A stretch of DNA of 64,000 nt from Phytophthora quininea (taxonomy: Eukaryota > Oomycota > Peronosporomycetes > Peronosporales > Peronosporaceae). A model generated the notes under the pieces. It worked only from the letters and a program-made list of their open reading frames with translations, was not told the DNA's origin and did not search any database. Shown piece by piece: positions 35,045-46,789 of this stretch (position 1 is the first letter of the stretch; every line of letters begins with the position of its first letter). Where the stretch lies: positions 109,887 through 173,886 of the forward strand of contig JAAVTG010000379.1 of NCBI GenBank assembly GCA_011947345.1. Direction: 5' to 3'. Position numbers and translations under genes: made by a program.

Positions 35045-35147
35045 GTTCGTTTCAGCGGCGACTGGATCAGCACAAACAGACGGTCAAACACAACGCTGGA
35101 CAAGATGCAAATCACCGAAATGGGCTCGTGGGATTGTCGGATCGTCT

Positions 35148-37078
<1,931 letters not shown>

Positions 37079-37231
37079 TTTTTATGGCCACCTCACAATA
37101 AAGCATATGGTCCCCGCAGCCAATCAGAATAGTCCAAGTGGATCCACGTTCTATGTTCAATAAATACATCCAATCACAAAAGATTATCCAAGTTTTTGAA
37201 ACTATTGTTGTGCGGATCCTCACTTGTTAAG
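37079..37231. promoter_or_regulatory. Short bidirectional promoter, MetRS/GFAT
   Basis: Only 153 bp separate the two ATGs of divergent genes that both carry mitochondrial-type leaders. The sequence is AT-richer than the flanking genes. No perfect initiator was found. Confidence 0.5.
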
Positions 37232-39318
37232 ATGCTGCGTCGCGCTCTGCGGGCGTCGCTGCCCGTGCGCTCTCGCGTGCTCAAGACCGCGCTGTTCTCC
37301 ACGTCCACGTCCTCCTCCTCTCGGTCTCCATCATGGGCTGCTGGTCTCGCTGCTGGCGCGCTGGCAGTCGCAGGACTCAGCCTCCTAGGCCAAGACTCGG
37401 CCGACTGCTGCGGCATCGTGGGCGTCGTGGGGAAGACGCAGAACGCCGCCGACTTTTTGCTCGAAGGGCTAACCATCCTCCAGAACAGAGGCTACGACTC
37501 GGCCGGCATGTCCACCCAGCCGAGCACCCACGACGGACAGGAAGCTCCCATCACCACCACCAAGTTCGCCAGCGTCAAAGGCACCGCCGACTCGATTCAC
37601 CTGCTGAGAGAGACCAAGAGCAAGCACGACGGCAACACGACGGGTATTGCACACACCCGATGGGCCACCCACGGCGCCAAGACGGACTGCAACAGCCACC
37701 CACACACAGACATGCACGGACGGGTCTCTCTGGTGCACAACGGCACCTTCACCAATTACTACGAAGTTAAGCAGGAGCTGCTAGACGAGGGTGTGGTATT
37801 CTCCAGCCAGACGGATACAGAGGTGGCGGCGCAGCTCATCGGCCACTTGATGGGGAAGGGGCAGACTTGCTGACGGCCACGAGACTGGCGTTGAAGAAGT
37901 TGGAAGGCACCTGGGGACTCTGCGTCATGGCCAGAGACGACCCTGGGAAGATTGTGATCGCCAGAAATGGGTCCCCGTTGTGTATCGGATACGGCTCCAA
38001 CGAGATGTACGTGGCATCCGAGACCACGGCGTTTAGTCGCTACGCTAAGCGGTTCATCTCGCTCAAGGATGGAGAAGTGGCGGTGATCAAGAGCGACTCG
38101 GCGGAGCTGAATCCGAACGATGACGGCAAGGAGGAAGGCTTCTTGCAGCGCTTCCCGACAAGTCGGTTGGCGGTTGCACCCGATGTGAAGGTGAGACTGT
38201 CGCCAGCTCCCTACGCGCACTGGACGCTGCGCGAGATTATGGAGCAGCCCAAGTCAGTAGCGGCATCGCTCGGCTATGGCGGTCGAGTGTCGGACGACCA
38301 TGTTTACCTGGGAGGTCTGGAGGCCGAGAAGGAGCGCATGCTGAGTATTAAGCACTTGTTGATTGCAGCGTGTGGCACGTCGCTGTATGCGAGCAAATAC
38401 GGCGCCAAGCTGATGCGGTCGCTGAACTCGTTCGATAGCGTTGCTACAGAGGACGCTTCTGAATGCTCGAGCGAACGGTTCCCGAGAAAGGATGGCGGTC
38501 TGCTGGTTGTCTCCCAGTCTGGTGAGACGAAGGATGTGCATCGTGTACTGAAGACGTCGGAGGAACTTCAGATGGAAGTCCCCACGTTCTCGGTCGTCAA
38601 CTCGGTCGGTTCGCTTATCGCCCGTACCACCAAGTGTGGAGTGTACCTGAATGCTGGCCGTGAAAACGCAGTAGCTAGCACGAAGGCTTTCGTGACGCAG
38701 GTCACAGTCATAGGGTTGATTGCATCCTGGTTTGCTCAAAACCGTGAGGACGGCAACCGCTCCAAGATGCTCGAGCTGATCCAGAGCATGCACCGCCTCC
38801 CCATTGCCATCGGAATGGCTTTGCGGTCGCGTGACCAGTGTGCGAAGATTGCCGACAGCCTGCTGTCTGCAGAGCACCTCTTCGTACTGGGGAGAGGATA
38901 CGGGGAGCCTATTGCCTACGAAGGTGCGCTGAAGATTAAGGAGATTACCTATCTGCATGCCGAGGGCTACCCTGGCGGTGCCCTAAAGCATGGACCGTTC
39001 GCGTTGATCGAAGGCTCTACCGGCAAGTTCGGGTCCACGCCAATCATTCTCATTGTCCTGGACGACGAGCACGCTGCGTTCATGAAGACGTCTGCCGAGT
39101 CTGTGCGTGCCCGCGGCGCACACACGATTGTCATCACTGACAATCCGGCCATGTGCAAGAACATCGCCGACGAGATCATTCCAATTCCAACGAACGGCCC
39201 GATGACAGCGCTGTTGGCTACCATCCCGCTGCAACTGATCGCTTACGAGCTTGCTGTGCGCAAGGGCATCAACCCGGACGTGCCGCGCAACTTGGCCAAG
39301 GCTGTTACTGTGGATTAG
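37232..39318 (+). CDS. GFAT: Glutamine:fructose-6-phosphate amidotransferase with N-terminal leader
   Basis: First enzyme of the hexosamine pathway: fructose-6-P + Gln gives glucosamine-6-P + Glu, feeding UDP-GlcNAc. Class II glutaminase domain: CGIVGVVGKTQ (catalytic Cys), NRGYDSAGMS, HTRWATHG, SHPHTD, HNGTFTNYYEV. Two SIS isomerase domains follow (AACGTSLYASKYG, VVSQSGETKDV, TKAFVTQV, LGRGYGEPIAYEGALKIKEI, YPGGALKHGP), ending in the conserved NLAKAVTVD. About 60 residues precede the catalytic Cys: an Arg/Ser-rich start (MLRRALRASLPVRSRVLKTA) and a hydrophobic stretch (WAAGLAAGALAVAGLSLLG), unlike cytosolic GFATs where Cys follows Met. One frame change near 37860 (a missing G in GGGG) separates the halves; corrected length is about 695 aa. 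No intron. Confidence 0.9.
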
Positions 39319-39335
39319 ACGCTTATCATCCCCCA

Positions 39336-41189
39336 CTATGTTGGTGACTTTCTAAAGACTGTGCTAAGACTTTGGTTTGGTTTTGCTTTGGTGGTGGCTT
39401 GGGTGGAAGCTGTTGGATCTTGTGGAGAGACTTCAATTGTTACGGTCGGAACGATCTGCAGTAGTGTGCGGTCACTAACGCCACAGGAAATAAGCGTTTC
39501 CTCCAGTGCAGTGAGCTTTTTCCCGGTCGAGTGAGAGAGATCAAACTGGTGCACACTCTGGAAACGTTTTTGGCGGATCAGAATGGCCTCCTTGAAGCGG
39601 CCCAGCTTCTTGGTTCCATACACGTCGATGGAAATCAGCATCCCGCCTGGCATCCGACAGCTCACTTTAATGCGAGTGTCTTTGAGGTCTGGCTTGTAGA
39701 CTGGGTCGACTGGGTTGATGTCGCCATCCTCCTGCAGTAAGAAAGAATGTCAACTCGTGAAATACCATGGCGAGAACTACCAAGTCGTACCAGCTTGAGG
39801 TCTCGAATCGTTTCGTCGTACAAGTGGTTCACAACAGAGTGGCGAATTTCGACGGATCGACGTCTAGGCGCTTTGACGTGGTGGGGAAGCCCGTGTTTAG
39901 CAGCAAGCAAGTTCACACGCTGCTCTCCGTTAGGTTGAAGACGCAACCAGCTAAAGGGGTCCTCTTCTTCTGTTACAACTTCAGCGTGATTTGATGCAGC
40001 AGACCCAATTCGTCGCATGTTTGCTTCGGCCGATGGTGGTCGAAGTGTCGGCGACGAAGCAGCTCGTGCAAGTAGCTTCGCTTTCTGAAGTTTTCGTCTC
40101 GCGGCACTTCGTTCGACTTTGCTCTTCTGCTTTGCGTAATGACGAGAGGAATCCCACGACGTTGAGACGGTGTAAGAAGCCGGCGTCAATGCTGGACGCC
40201 ATGTGACCTCCCGTTTATCCTTTGAGGCACCAAACACAGCAGGAGAAGGGGCTCCGAGCGTTGTTCTAGCGGTGCGAGAATCCCAAAGTCGCTTGACGTC
40301 GTAGCTCCCGACTGCAGGTGCAGTTGCTTGGTCAACGTAAGGTTCTCGACTCGACCTTGCAAACGTGTGTGTGTTTCCATTCAGTGAGGAGTAACTGGTG
40401 CACTCAGGTGTGTCTTCTTTAAGCTCCCGCTGCTGTAGCTCCTGTAGTTCAGGAAGCTCGCTTTGAAGATGAACTCCGCGACGACGTGGCGCACTTTGTA
40501 TTTGACGGCTTCCCGTATGCGAGGGTTGCAATTTCTGATCGGAAGACAGCAAAGCAGGGTTTGCAGTTTGTGGTCGCGGCATTTTGTCTTCATTTGTGTC
40601 GATGGCGAGAAATCTTGATGGAGAATTTAGAGATGCTGAAGAAGCTCGAGCATAATGTCCTCGCTTAGTTCTTGATAGAAATGCCGACGTCGGAGTCGCA
40701 GTCACATCTCGCACGGGCCATTCATCATGCACCTCATACGTTCCAGGCCCAGGCACGTTCTACCAGAAACCCATTAGCTTTTATGCCACTTTTCAACGAG
40801 AACAGACGTACATTTTTTAAATGCTTGAGTTCACCGCGAGCATTGAGCGATTCATCGTCCGCATACCCTGCGGGAACGTGAAAGCGTTGCTCTAGAGCGG
40901 ACACATTCACGTCCAGCGCCTTTTGTGCTTCAAGTTTCAACACCAGGCGAAAGACATCTCTTGGCACGAACGGGGCGGTCTTGATGTAGTCTGTTGGGCG
41001 TTGCACCAGCGAAAAAGTCGAGCTGCTTTGTTGGTGCTGCATGACCGACTGCTCGTGAGATAGTCGACGTCGTCCAGGAGCTAAATTCAGCTCCGCGTGC
41101 AGGGATAACATGCAATTTTCATTAGTTAGGGATGGCGCCACAAACCCGTGCCACAACTCCCGATTATACCGTGGTGCTGTCAACCCCAC
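39336..41189 (-). CDS. STPGR/SHIPPO-repeat protein, axonemal type
   Basis: A 580-aa protein in three exons (41189-40812, 40759-39791, 39731-39336) separated by 52- and 59-bp GT-AG introns, all phase 0 and with no frameshift. Sperm-tail PG-rich repeats are visible (VPGPGTYEVHDEW at the exon 1-2 junction, APAVGSYDVKRLWD, TPASYTVSTSWD). The rest is Ser/Arg-rich, with a C-terminal block (GGMLISIDVYGTKKLGRFKE, then LEETLISCGVSDRTLLQIVP). Such proteins are inner or outer partners of axonemal microtubules; zoospores of oomycetes are flagellated, so a flagellar role is plausible. Its stop codon is only 17 bp from the GFAT stop (convergent). Confidence 0.75.
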
Positions 41190-41243
41190 TTTTGACTTAC
41201 TTTATCTTCCGCGCGTGAACTCTGCTGATCGTGGCTGGCCGAC

Positions 41244-42759
41244 CTATTCCGCTAGTAGTAGACGTAGGATGTCGATGGCTGCGTTGACGTCGCGATCCCA
41301 GTATTATAGGTATTGCAGCACGTTCCTGGTCTTCTTCATGTCGATACGGCCTTGCTCGTCTTGGTGCGGGTACGGGGCGTTCTTAAGAGGTCGGCAGCAG
41401 GTACAACAGAACATTCTCGTGCGGAACTCGTCAACCGTCACCACAGTGACTCTCTTCTTCAGCACCTTTCGGAATCCTTTGATCGGCACAGACGGATGGT
41501 CTTTAAAGCCAGGAGGGCGGCTCCATTTGCTATACTCCACCAGCACATCGAAACTTGCCTCGAGCACGATCCGCTTGGCGAGAGCGTCCAGGGTCATTTC
41601 TTTCACGGATTCGTTCCTGAAGTGGAACTCCAACAAGAAGTGCTCAAACACGTAGTCGAGGCGAGTCAGGTAACCGCTGTAGCTGCTGGTTTTAAATGAG
41701 GGTATCATGTCCATGACGAAATTGTGGTGTTGCTCACGTTCTTTGAGATTTTCGTGCCAGGCCTGTTAAGAGATCATACCAGCAAGGTGCCGGTACTCTT
41801 TCTAATGAATGCCGACAACCGTTTGGCCAGCTCGCCCTCCATTGTTTCGCTTCTTGCGTCCTTGTCGAGCAAGGTAGCTAGGGAAACCCATGCAATGTCG
41901 ATCCATTAACCACGACATGTATCTGAGCGAAGCTCCGCGCAGAAGCCATGAGCTTGAACGAGCGGATCTCTTGCTTCTTTGCAAAGCGCCGGTGGCTTGA
42001 TAGTATTGCACCTAGTATGGGGCGCATCTTTTCCATATAGTGGCTTACGTGGCGCTGTATGATGCCTGCCGCATCCCAAGGAACTCGCGAAGCTCCTCTT
42101 CATCGGCTGCGAAGCGGCCACCATCGCGAAAGCACGCTTGATACAGACGGTTGACAGTCTGTGTCTCTTTGGTGTCGGTCTCTCTCTCTCTCTCTCTCTA
42201 TGCTCCGTTCGACAGCGAATATACATTCGAAACCGTGTGGAAAATGCTTCACAACGCCGTTCTGGTAGTTAACAGCCATGTCGGACGCGACCTCGTTCAA
42301 CAGTTCGCTGTCGTAGCGAAAGTAAACGGCAATGTAAGTGAAGCGTTCACAGCGACGACGATACAGCTCCAGCGTACCGAGATATGCCGCATCCCTTGGG
42401 CGATTGGGCAGCTACTCATGCTCCTCTTGATGGTTTTGATCACCGTCTCCATCATTGTTCGTGGATGCTCGATATGCATGCGGATGGTGCACACATACGT
42501 CTAGACAGCACCACTGGAAACACGTTTGGTCCGAGGTTGGCATTGAGAGATGTTCATTGACGCACCGCAGAACATGGAGTCCTGCTAGATGCCATGCCTC
42601 AACTTGAAGCTGCTTGGTTGCTGCACAGGTCCTGTTCACCTCGGCTAGGGAATAGCGGCTCGCTACATATCTGGCTGAGCTTAGATGGGGCGCTGGTGTA
42701 GGCGTAGTGCTCACGCAGCTCCTTTCCTCTCCGGGGCGCTTCTTTCGTTTTCCTGTCAT
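41244..42759 (-). pseudogene. Fanzor-like (TnpB-related) nuclease gene, frameshifted
   Basis: The C-terminal half (41714-41244) shows a RuvC-like end typical of Fanzor/TnpB: VEYSKWSRPPGF, then a K-rich spacer, VTVDEFRTRMFCCTCCRPL (catalytic Glu region and first zinc-finger cysteines) and, past one stop near 41285, YWDRDVNAAIDILR, the last RuvC motif with its Asp. Upstream blocks in other frames fit the N-terminal part: KRKKRPGEERSCVSTTP (start 42759), and NEVASDMAVNYQNGVVKHF (42295 on). Such eukaryotic homologues are RNA-guided nucleases found in many transposons, including Helitrons. At least four frame changes plus the stop make this copy inactive as read. It lies just left of the hairpin at 43,066. 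Confidence 0.7.
42176..42200 (+). repeat. TC dinucleotide run
   Basis: About ten TC units inside the Fanzor-like gene; on the minus strand it reads as an Arg-Glu run and is a likely site of frame change. Confidence 0.9.
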
Positions 42760-42945
42760 TAAACTAGGGCTACGCGAATACTGGGATAGGATATTTTATA
42801 TACTGGTACCGGTGATATGTATTTTTCGGCATCTAGCGCGCCTTTTTCGCAGCCGCGATATCTGCCCTCGTGGATACGTGAGAATATTGGCGGGTTGGTC
42901 GATACAAACAAACTATGATAGGACGAAGCAATATCGTACAGGTAA

Positions 42946-43033
42946 TTACCGGTAGTGACCACCGTTGACAATAAAGGCCCCATATCTGTACCGGTTTTGG
43001 TATCGGTGTTATCGGTAGTGACCACCGTTGGCA
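42946..43033 (+). repeat. Direct repeats around TTACCGGTAGTGACCACCGT
   Basis: A 25-bp motif at 42946-42970 recurs at 43009-43033 with two differences. CCGGT-containing words also occur at 42770-42815 and, to the left of the second hairpin, at 55185-55205, suggesting a shared terminal structure. Confidence 0.7.
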
Positions 43034-43065
43034 AGAATCCTTGTTGGCTGGGTTATACAGTGCTT

Positions 43066-43088
43066 ACCCGGGCCCGTAGGTCCCGGGG
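43066..43088 (+). repeat. Conserved GC-rich hairpin, copy A
   Basis: ACCCGGGCCC, a 3-nt loop (GTA), then GGTCCCGGGG: an imperfect hairpin with 8 of 10 pairs. GCTT precedes it, and GGGGAA plus CGCAG-TCGTAA follow. The same structure recurs at 55318-55340 in the same orientation. Confidence 0.8.
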
Positions 43089-43150
43089 AACCCGCAGATC
43101 GTAACACAAGCAGCTCAGTTATAGAGATTCGGATATGTTGATCCAAGTAG

Positions 43151-43265
43151 CTACGGGCTTTGTGATTGATGTTTGAAAAACTTGCTAGCACAGAGAATTA
43201 GCAGCTCCACCTACGGGGCTTTGTGCTGTGATTGATGTTGGAAGACCTTGTTAGTACAGAGAATT
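43151..43265 (+). repeat. Tandem duplication of about 50 bp
   Basis: CTACGGGCTTTGTGATTGAT... at 43151-43199 is repeated with a 6-bp expansion at 43211-43265, both ending in CAGAGAATT. It lies upstream of the acidic-tailed gene and could be promoter sequence. Confidence 0.8.
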
Positions 43266-43287
43266 TGCGCACAAAGCAATAATTAGC

Positions 43288-43755
43288 ATGACCGACAATC
43301 AACGCCATCAAGCCCGAACCAACGAAAGCAATGCCTCGGAGGCTCTCTTGGCTGCTCACCAACTACTTTTCAGTCTCCGAGAACAGCACGGAGCCAACAC
43401 TTCCGTCGTTCAGGGAGCTGTGCGTCACATCCAGACTATGCAAGAGCGCTATCAAGAAGCCCAGGGTTTGGCAAATGAAGCCGACGGCTTGTGGATGAGA
43501 ACCACCAGCGAAAACATTGTAAATGACCGTGTGGAGCGTCGCCGGGAACATGAGTCTCGCCTGGAGGCTTTACGGCACGCGACATGATCTCGCCAGCTTG
43601 CTCTAGCAAGTACAACATCGGTCGCTGAAATGCTGCAGTCGGACGTGGAGCTACCGGAAGACACGGAGGGTGTGGAAGTAATTGTAATTGACGATACGAG
43701 TGATAGTGATAGCAGCAGTCCAGAAGCTTCGGAGCACTCCGAAGCCGGTAATTGA
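43288..43755 (+). pseudogene. Cassette A gene 1: helical protein with acidic C-terminal tail
   Basis: ATG at 43288. Predicted helical throughout (AAHQLLFSLREQHG, QERYQEAQGLANEADGLWMR), then an acidic Ser-rich tail (VIVIDDTSDSDSSSPEASEH) ending at 43755. A TGA at 43585-43587 interrupts it without changing frame, and the downstream sequence continues sensibly. The region aligns with the product at 57162-57659 (AR-LTND-VD and the R-rich block), less clearly with 58170-58811 and 55575-56252, so it belongs to a local four-member family. Acidic tails on helical proteins next to a histone gene suggest histone binding; this is inference. Confidence 0.6.
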
Positions 43756-44126
43756 AGTGGAGGCGAAGCAGAAGTGCATCGTACGTGGACGCGTCATTCG
43801 TTCTTTTAAGCAGCAGAAGTTAACACAACGCTTTGCCTCACAAGTACTTTGTTTTCATAGTTCTATTGTGTGTGTGTGTGTTTTTTTTCTTCTTTTTTCT
43901 GAAGGCTGCGTTAGTGCATTTAGGAGATTTTGATCGACGGGCACTCGTAGATTCCGATAGAGTTACTGATCAGGAGCACATCACATTACCAAATGAGTCC
44001 ATGATCTTGTGTGGCACCTCGAAAGAGCCGGCTGTCATCACCATGGCCGACAATGCTTCTACTCAAAACAGGGTTATTGAACACAACCAAATTATTTTGA
44101 TGTATTAACGCAGATCCACAGTCAAT
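43756..44126. other. Intergenic, with a TG/T-rich run
   Basis: About 370 bp between convergent cassette genes; contains a TG dinucleotide run followed by T-rich sequence near 43866-43900. No gene seen. Confidence 0.4.
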
Positions 44127-44444
44127 CTACTGATCAAACCCGTAGATAGCTCGTCCTTGGCGTTTTAGAGCGTACACAACGTCTCGTGCAGTCATCGTCT
44201 TCCGGTTAGCACGTTGCATATAGACTACAGCGTCTTGTATGAGGCTCTTCAAGAAAACCTACAGATCACCTCGCATTCGGTCGTATATCTGCGGTGACAT
44301 CCGTACAATGCCACCTCTTCGAGCGAGGCGGCGGATGGATGCGCTGGAAATGCCGTCAATGCTGTTGCGTAAGACGAATCGATGGTGTCGAGACCCACCT
44401 CTGCCTGCACCAGTAGCTGCCTTCCCAAGGCCTGGCATCTTCAT
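44127..44444 (-). pseudogene. Cassette A gene 2: divergent histone H4, one nonsense codon
   Basis: Reads MPGLGKAATGAGRGG at the N-tail, then the histone fold ([55 protein letters not shown]). A TAG at 44259-44261 replaces the Lys of the canonical RGVLKVFLE block, with the frame unchanged on both sides. The tail is unlike host H4: Lys16 is Ser and Lys20 is Phe. Like the 59-kb copy it has Asn at position 77 and lacks Lys31. Core replication-dependent H4 is nearly invariant in eukaryotes, so this is a specialised or decaying variant. Confidence 0.8.
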
Positions 44445-44695
44445 GTAGAACAGTAGATTTAGTAACGACGCTGGAGTTAGAATTTCCTTGTGCACCTACC
44501 TCCACGACTAGCTCCCTGCAAGGCAAATTGGAGAATGTGACTGGTCTGGGATAAGTGGAGCTTTGGCATGAACAGACATTAATTTTAATTAGTTCCCTAC
44601 AACGGAGATGGTGATGACATTAATTGTAATTAGTACCAAGCATCCCTTTAAAGCAAGAAATTTAACTCTTTCTTACCATCCAACCAAGCTGTACC

Positions 44696-45381
44696 CTAGT
44701 TGCTCGATGCCTTAAGCCTTTTTAAGGTGTACTTCAGCGATGACAGACAGTCCATTAGCTCCCTGTGTCTGCGATCCGTATCGCGCAAGTCTTCAGCTCT
44801 TCGCTCCCTCTTCAACGCGTCCACATGAGCCTTGTCCTTATCCATAACGCGGCGCCGCACCTCGCACTGTACTTCACGCTGCTGGAGCCACGCCAACAGC
44901 CGATCGGTTGTGAATGCGTCGCTATTAGCGGGCAACTGGATATTCGATCGTTCTCGCTCGCCGCTTGGCCTGGCTTGGTCCCTGCCGAGCGCATCAGCAT
45001 CCTTGTTCTGCATCACAGCCGCTGTGAAATCTGCTTGAGACCCACCTACTGCCAGCGATGCCGTTTTCCGCGGTGTCAGCGTGTATTCTTCTTCCTTGGC
45101 GCGTCGGACGATTTGCTGTCGCAGCTGAGCAGCCAGCGTGACTTCATGGCAACCTCCAGTATCACTAACCTGAGCATCTCGCGCAGACGTGTTCAACGCG
45201 GTCAACTTGCGCTTCAGACTAGCATCGTCACGAGGCTGCCAGTTCAGGTCATTACACGCGTTGTAAGCATCGCAACAGCAGCCCACTTCTATTGGTGAAC
45301 TGGCAACCTTGCCGCGATGATATCCAAGAGTCTCTTCCGCTCTGTCTCGGTGTAGTTCCGTACTCCTCTTGGTTTTGTCAT
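44696..45381 (-). pseudogene. Cassette A gene 3: SANT/Myb-like (DUF6818-like) protein
   Basis: ATG at 45381 gives MTKPRGVRNYTETERKRLLD, the same start as the 60-kb copy (MTKPRGTRNYTYAEQ). The SANT-like helices end at LPVHQ; a TAG follows at 45289-45291, then KWAAVA and one frame change near 45265, after which YNACNDLNWQPRDDASLKRK continues. The C-terminal half is coiled coil (LLAWLQQREVQCEVRR; TDRRHRELMDCLSSLKYTLK) and ends at 44696. The open frame that appears to continue upstream to 45667 is a fusion with the neighbouring gene. DNA binding is inferred from the family. Confidence 0.65.
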
Positions 45382-45640
45382 CTGCAGAATTGGAAACGTT
45401 GGTTAGCGCTCTCCCTACAGCACAGCCTCCTCCAGACCTTACCTCTCTCTCTCCTCGTACCTTTTTGAATGACGTCTCGACGAATGGGTGCCAACCCATG
45501 CCATAGATCACCGTTCCACTTTTTTTTAAAAATGCAACTTCAACGTCAGACGCAAACAAACAAGCTCTCCCCACAAGAGCACTCACATGAACTATGTAGT
45601 TAAGAGTACGAGCACCAAAGCAACAATACGGATGGTTGTT

Positions 45641-46075
45641 CTCCCAGCTCAGATCTCGTAGCTTCACCGTGAGCTGGCAGCGGTCTTTTGAAACAGGCGC
45701 AACTTAGAGTAGCTGTTAATGTTCACGAGCTGACCTGGGCGGGGCAAATCGTCCGATCCCGAGTCCATATCCCACATGGTGTAGGTCAGCAAAATGACAT
45801 AAATCGCTTCTTGGTTTTCAGCGTAGGTATCGCGAAACAGCTACACATGCAAGGAGTAGCAGATTAATCGCTCGTACGTATAAGTATGTCGCTGAAGCGT
45901 ACCTCTAGCAAGGCTGGCAGGGGTTCTGGGAGTCCTCATCAACAAAGTGAAGTTTCACCATGTTGAACTGCTTAAAGGTGTGTTAAGAATTCCATAGGAG
46001 CTTCATACGCATCGTCAAGCGCTCCTCGGGGTCAGCGCTGTTCGCTAAGATGGCCTTCAGGTCCGTTTTCAACAT
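45641..46075 (-). pseudogene. Cassette A gene 4: two-exon OB-fold-like protein
   Basis: Exon 1 (from 46075) has LTMRMKLLWNS, a TAA at 45983-45985, then HTFKQFNMVKLHFVDEDS and PEPLPALLE before a GT-AG intron of about 60 bp. Exon 2 starts LFRDTYAENQEAIYVILLTY and contains a beta-rich block (MWDMDSGSDDLPRPGQLVNI) and, after a one-base shift, CQLTVKLRDLSW. The intron position and all blocks match the 61-kb copy. The TMWD-G-V-I-Y pattern is what OB-folds look like, so single-strand DNA or RNA binding is possible; it is not certain. Confidence 0.55.
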
Positions 46076-46171
46076 TCAAACTCAGTACCACAAGCTTTAG
46101 GTTTTAGAGTACCGCAACAACGCACCTTCCACCTTCGTTACACGTCGCGAGTTCCCTCCTGTTGCTAAGCG

Positions 46172-46411
46172 CTAACGAAGGCGCTCGTATGGGGTGAGTG
46201 TTGCCGTATCCACGGGCTGCTCGGCCGTGTGAACCGTCCTTGTGTCAGCTGCTGCGTGCTCGATTGTAGCAGGCTTGGTTGACTCTTGAGCTGCTCTTGT
46301 AGCAGTCGTCGCCTTCACTTTCACTCCGCGGCCGCTGCTAGTGGCTACAGATTCGGGGTTGGGATTCTTTACCATGACGTCAAATGGATTGTGGGGCGTC
46401 GAAATATGCAT
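46172..46411 (-). CDS. Cassette A gene 5: small basic protein, TPYERLR type
   Basis: 79 aa (MHISTPHNPFDVMVKNPNPE...) with a middle SSGRGVKVKA block and a C-terminal TLTPYERLR before TAG at 46172-46174. Copy B ends TPYERLRQLLAE, so the TAG sits where copy B has Gln and may be a premature stop costing a few residues. Rich in Ala, Thr and Lys, without predicted fold. Not a known family. Confidence 0.5.
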   Translation of the reverse strand: MHISTPHNPFDVMVKNPNPESVATSSGRGVKVKATTATRAAQESTKPATIEHAAADTRTVHTAEQPVDTATLTPYERLR

Positions 46412-46558
46412 AAAATTTAGCTAGGAGATCGTATATCAGTGCAGGGCAACATAAGTAAAGGCGGAGGTTTGCTTATCAACCGGTTCCTTTCACCAAAAGA
46501 AAAAGCTTTCGAAGGCGGACATTTCTTTTATTTAGTTGACACTTCAACGTATCTTTTG

Positions 46559-46789
46559 CTACAAAAATAAAATAGTTGACAAGAGCTCATCTGCTTCGCT
46601 ATGATTGCATCTGTACATGGCTTGATGCATGCTCCTTAAAGCCACCTGCAGTGTGCTAGGAACTAATGGCTTGTTGAAGGTGCGTGAGTCGTTCAGCACG
46701 GACTGCGCATCGAGGTGAATAGCCTGTACGAAAACCAACACTGGAAGTGACACGTCCTGCAGCACAAGTAGCCGACAACCTGACTGCAA
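46559..46789 (-). CDS. Unknown 76-aa protein
   Basis: Starts MQSGCRLLVLQDVSLPVLVF and ends DELLSTILFL. Its position and strand match the 63-aa frame at 61960-62151 in copy B, with a weak LTLR/LQVALR similarity. It may be a seventh cassette gene. Low confidence. Confidence 0.3.
   Translation of the reverse strand: MQSGCRLLVLQDVSLPVLVFVQAIHLDAQSVLNDSRTFNKPLVPSTLQVALRSMHQAMYRCNHSEADELLSTILFL

Noticed and set aside
42176..42200. CRISPR-like or functional Arg-Glu repeat at the TC run
   Set aside because: Simple dinucleotide repeat without spacers.
43585..43587. Selenocysteine at the TGA in the acidic gene
   Set aside because: Neighbouring genes are interrupted by TAG and TAA too, the paralogue at 57162 has no TGA or Cys there, and no selenoprotein family is recognisable.
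44696..45667. A single 323-aa minus-strand protein
   Set aside because: Comparison with 59.6-61.5 kb shows that its first part is the end of the OB-fold-like gene and its last part the SANT-like gene; the continuous frame is accidental.
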